DNA of 6,234 nt, taken from Deltaproteobacteria bacterium (lineage in GTDB: Bacteria; Desulfobacterota; Desulfobacteria; Desulfobacterales; Desulfatirhabdiaceae). Shown in pieces: positions 5,649 to 6,234 of this stretch (its first letter is position 1; each line of letters starts with the position of its first letter). A model generated the notes under the pieces. It was not told the DNA's origin, did not search any database, and was given only the letters and a program-made list of their open reading frames with translations. The position numbers were made by a program, and so were the translations under genes. The stretch spans positions 1 through 6,234 of the forward strand of contig JAJYBO010000178.1 in NCBI GenBank assembly GCA_021778975.1, read 5' to 3'.

Positions 5649-6234
5649 ATGTCCAAACAGAAACTGGAACTGACCTGGATCGGCAAGGACAAGCAGCCGG
5701 TGCTGGAACCCCGAATTCTCATTGAAGACCCGGAAAAATCATACGGGGATAAATCCGCTGAAAACATGCTCATTTTCGGCGACAACCTGCTGGCGCTCAA
5801 GGCATTGGAGCAGGATTTCGCTGGGAAAGTCAAATGCGTGTTCATTGACCCGCCCTATAATACCGGCAGCGCCTTCACCCATTATGATGACGGACTTGAA
5901 CATTCCATCTGGCTTTCGATGATGCGGGAACGGATGCAGATCATCCGGAGGCTGATGTCAAACGATGGTAGTATTTGGATAACGATAGATGATAATGAAA
6001 ATCATTATTTTAAAGTAATGATGGATGAGCTTTTTGGTAGACAAAATTTCATCACAACGATTATATGGCAAAAAATTTTTACAGTGAAAAATTCTGCTCG
6101 CCATTTTTCAGATATGCACGATTACATTGTTGTTTACGCGAAAGATGCAAGCATATGGCAACGAAAGTTGCTTCCAAGGTCGGCTAAATTAGACAATACA
6201 TATACTAATCCAGACGTAACTATTCAGCTCAAAA
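5649..6234 (+). CDS. Adenine-specific DNA methyltransferase (Type III Mod-like), N-terminal 195 aa, runs off the window
   Basis: The enzyme is predicted to transfer a methyl group from S-adenosylmethionine to N6 of adenine. Catalytic motif IV DPPYNTG is at residues 67-73, preceded by LIFGDNLLALKAL (41-53). It is followed by HYDDGLEHSIWLSMMRERM (78-96) and DGSIWITIDDNE (106-117), all as in beta-class Mod proteins, where motif IV precedes the AdoMet-binding motif I. Motif I and the target-recognition domain lie beyond 6234. The Mod family usually has a res (helicase-nuclease) gene downstream; it is not visible here, so an orphan methylase is possible. GC content falls from roughly 50% in 5701-5880 to about 30% in 6001-6120, within the gene and without a frame break. 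The leader contains two hairpin repeats, and the gene is divergent from the SNF2 operon. Confidence 0.95.
   Translation, partial: MSKQKLELTWIGKDKQPVLEPRILIEDPEKSYGDKSAENMLIFGDNLLALKALEQDFAGKVKCVFIDPPYNTGSAFTHYDDGLEHSIWLSMMRERMQIIRRLMSNDGSIWITIDDNENHYFKVMMDELFGRQNFITTIIWQKIFTVKNSARHFSDMHDYIVVYAKDASIWQRKLLPRSAKLDNTYTNPDVTIQLK

Noticed and set aside
5438..5845. Leftward 135-codon frame
   Set aside because: It runs antisense through two hairpin repeats and the start of the methylase gene, and is low-complexity in places (FFVFFVVIFFVGAG).
1662..6234. Known DISARM or Zorya defence system
   Set aside because: An SNF2 protein and a methylase are present, but the DUF1998 protein, PLD protein or ZorA/ZorB motor genes expected for those systems are absent from the window.

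Overview
The window looks like a chromosomal segment of a mesophilic Proteobacteria-like organism. A Desulfobacterota (deltaproteobacterial sulfate-reducer-like) host is my best guess. That guess rests on the tRNA sequences, the near-balanced base composition and a dispersed repeat family carrying TTCGTAAAAAGTC termini. It is inference, not a database match.

Left edge (1-655): the 3' end of a tRNA-His, a complete tRNA-Arg(TCG) 18 bases later, a rho-independent terminator, and then a small rightward gene for a DUF3574-type lipoprotein.

Middle (659-5215): three leftward genes interleaved with three copies of a roughly 160-bp MITE-like repeat. The genes are a 168-residue orphan (853-1359), a 343-residue protein ending in a CxxC/CxxC zinc ribbon (1662-2693), and a 786-residue RapA/HepA-like SNF2 ATPase with a TPR-like N-terminal region (2696-5056). 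The last two form a tight operon: the helicase stop and the next start are two bases apart. The repeat copies sit within about 1-3 bases of gene ends. One abuts the helicase start codon and supplies its apparent ribosome-binding site.

Right side (5216-6234): about 430 bases without a convincing gene hold an 80-bp REPIN-like double palindrome and a second hairpin repeat. A rightward adenine-specific DNA methyltransferase (beta-class, Type III Mod-like) then starts and runs off the window. Its base composition drops sharply about 300 bases into the gene, suggesting a mosaic.

The most interesting unit is the SNF2 ATPase plus zinc-ribbon partner, divergent from a restriction-modification methylase and near tRNA genes. 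This is the sort of setting in which defence or DNA-maintenance modules occur, but the sequence alone does not prove such a role.
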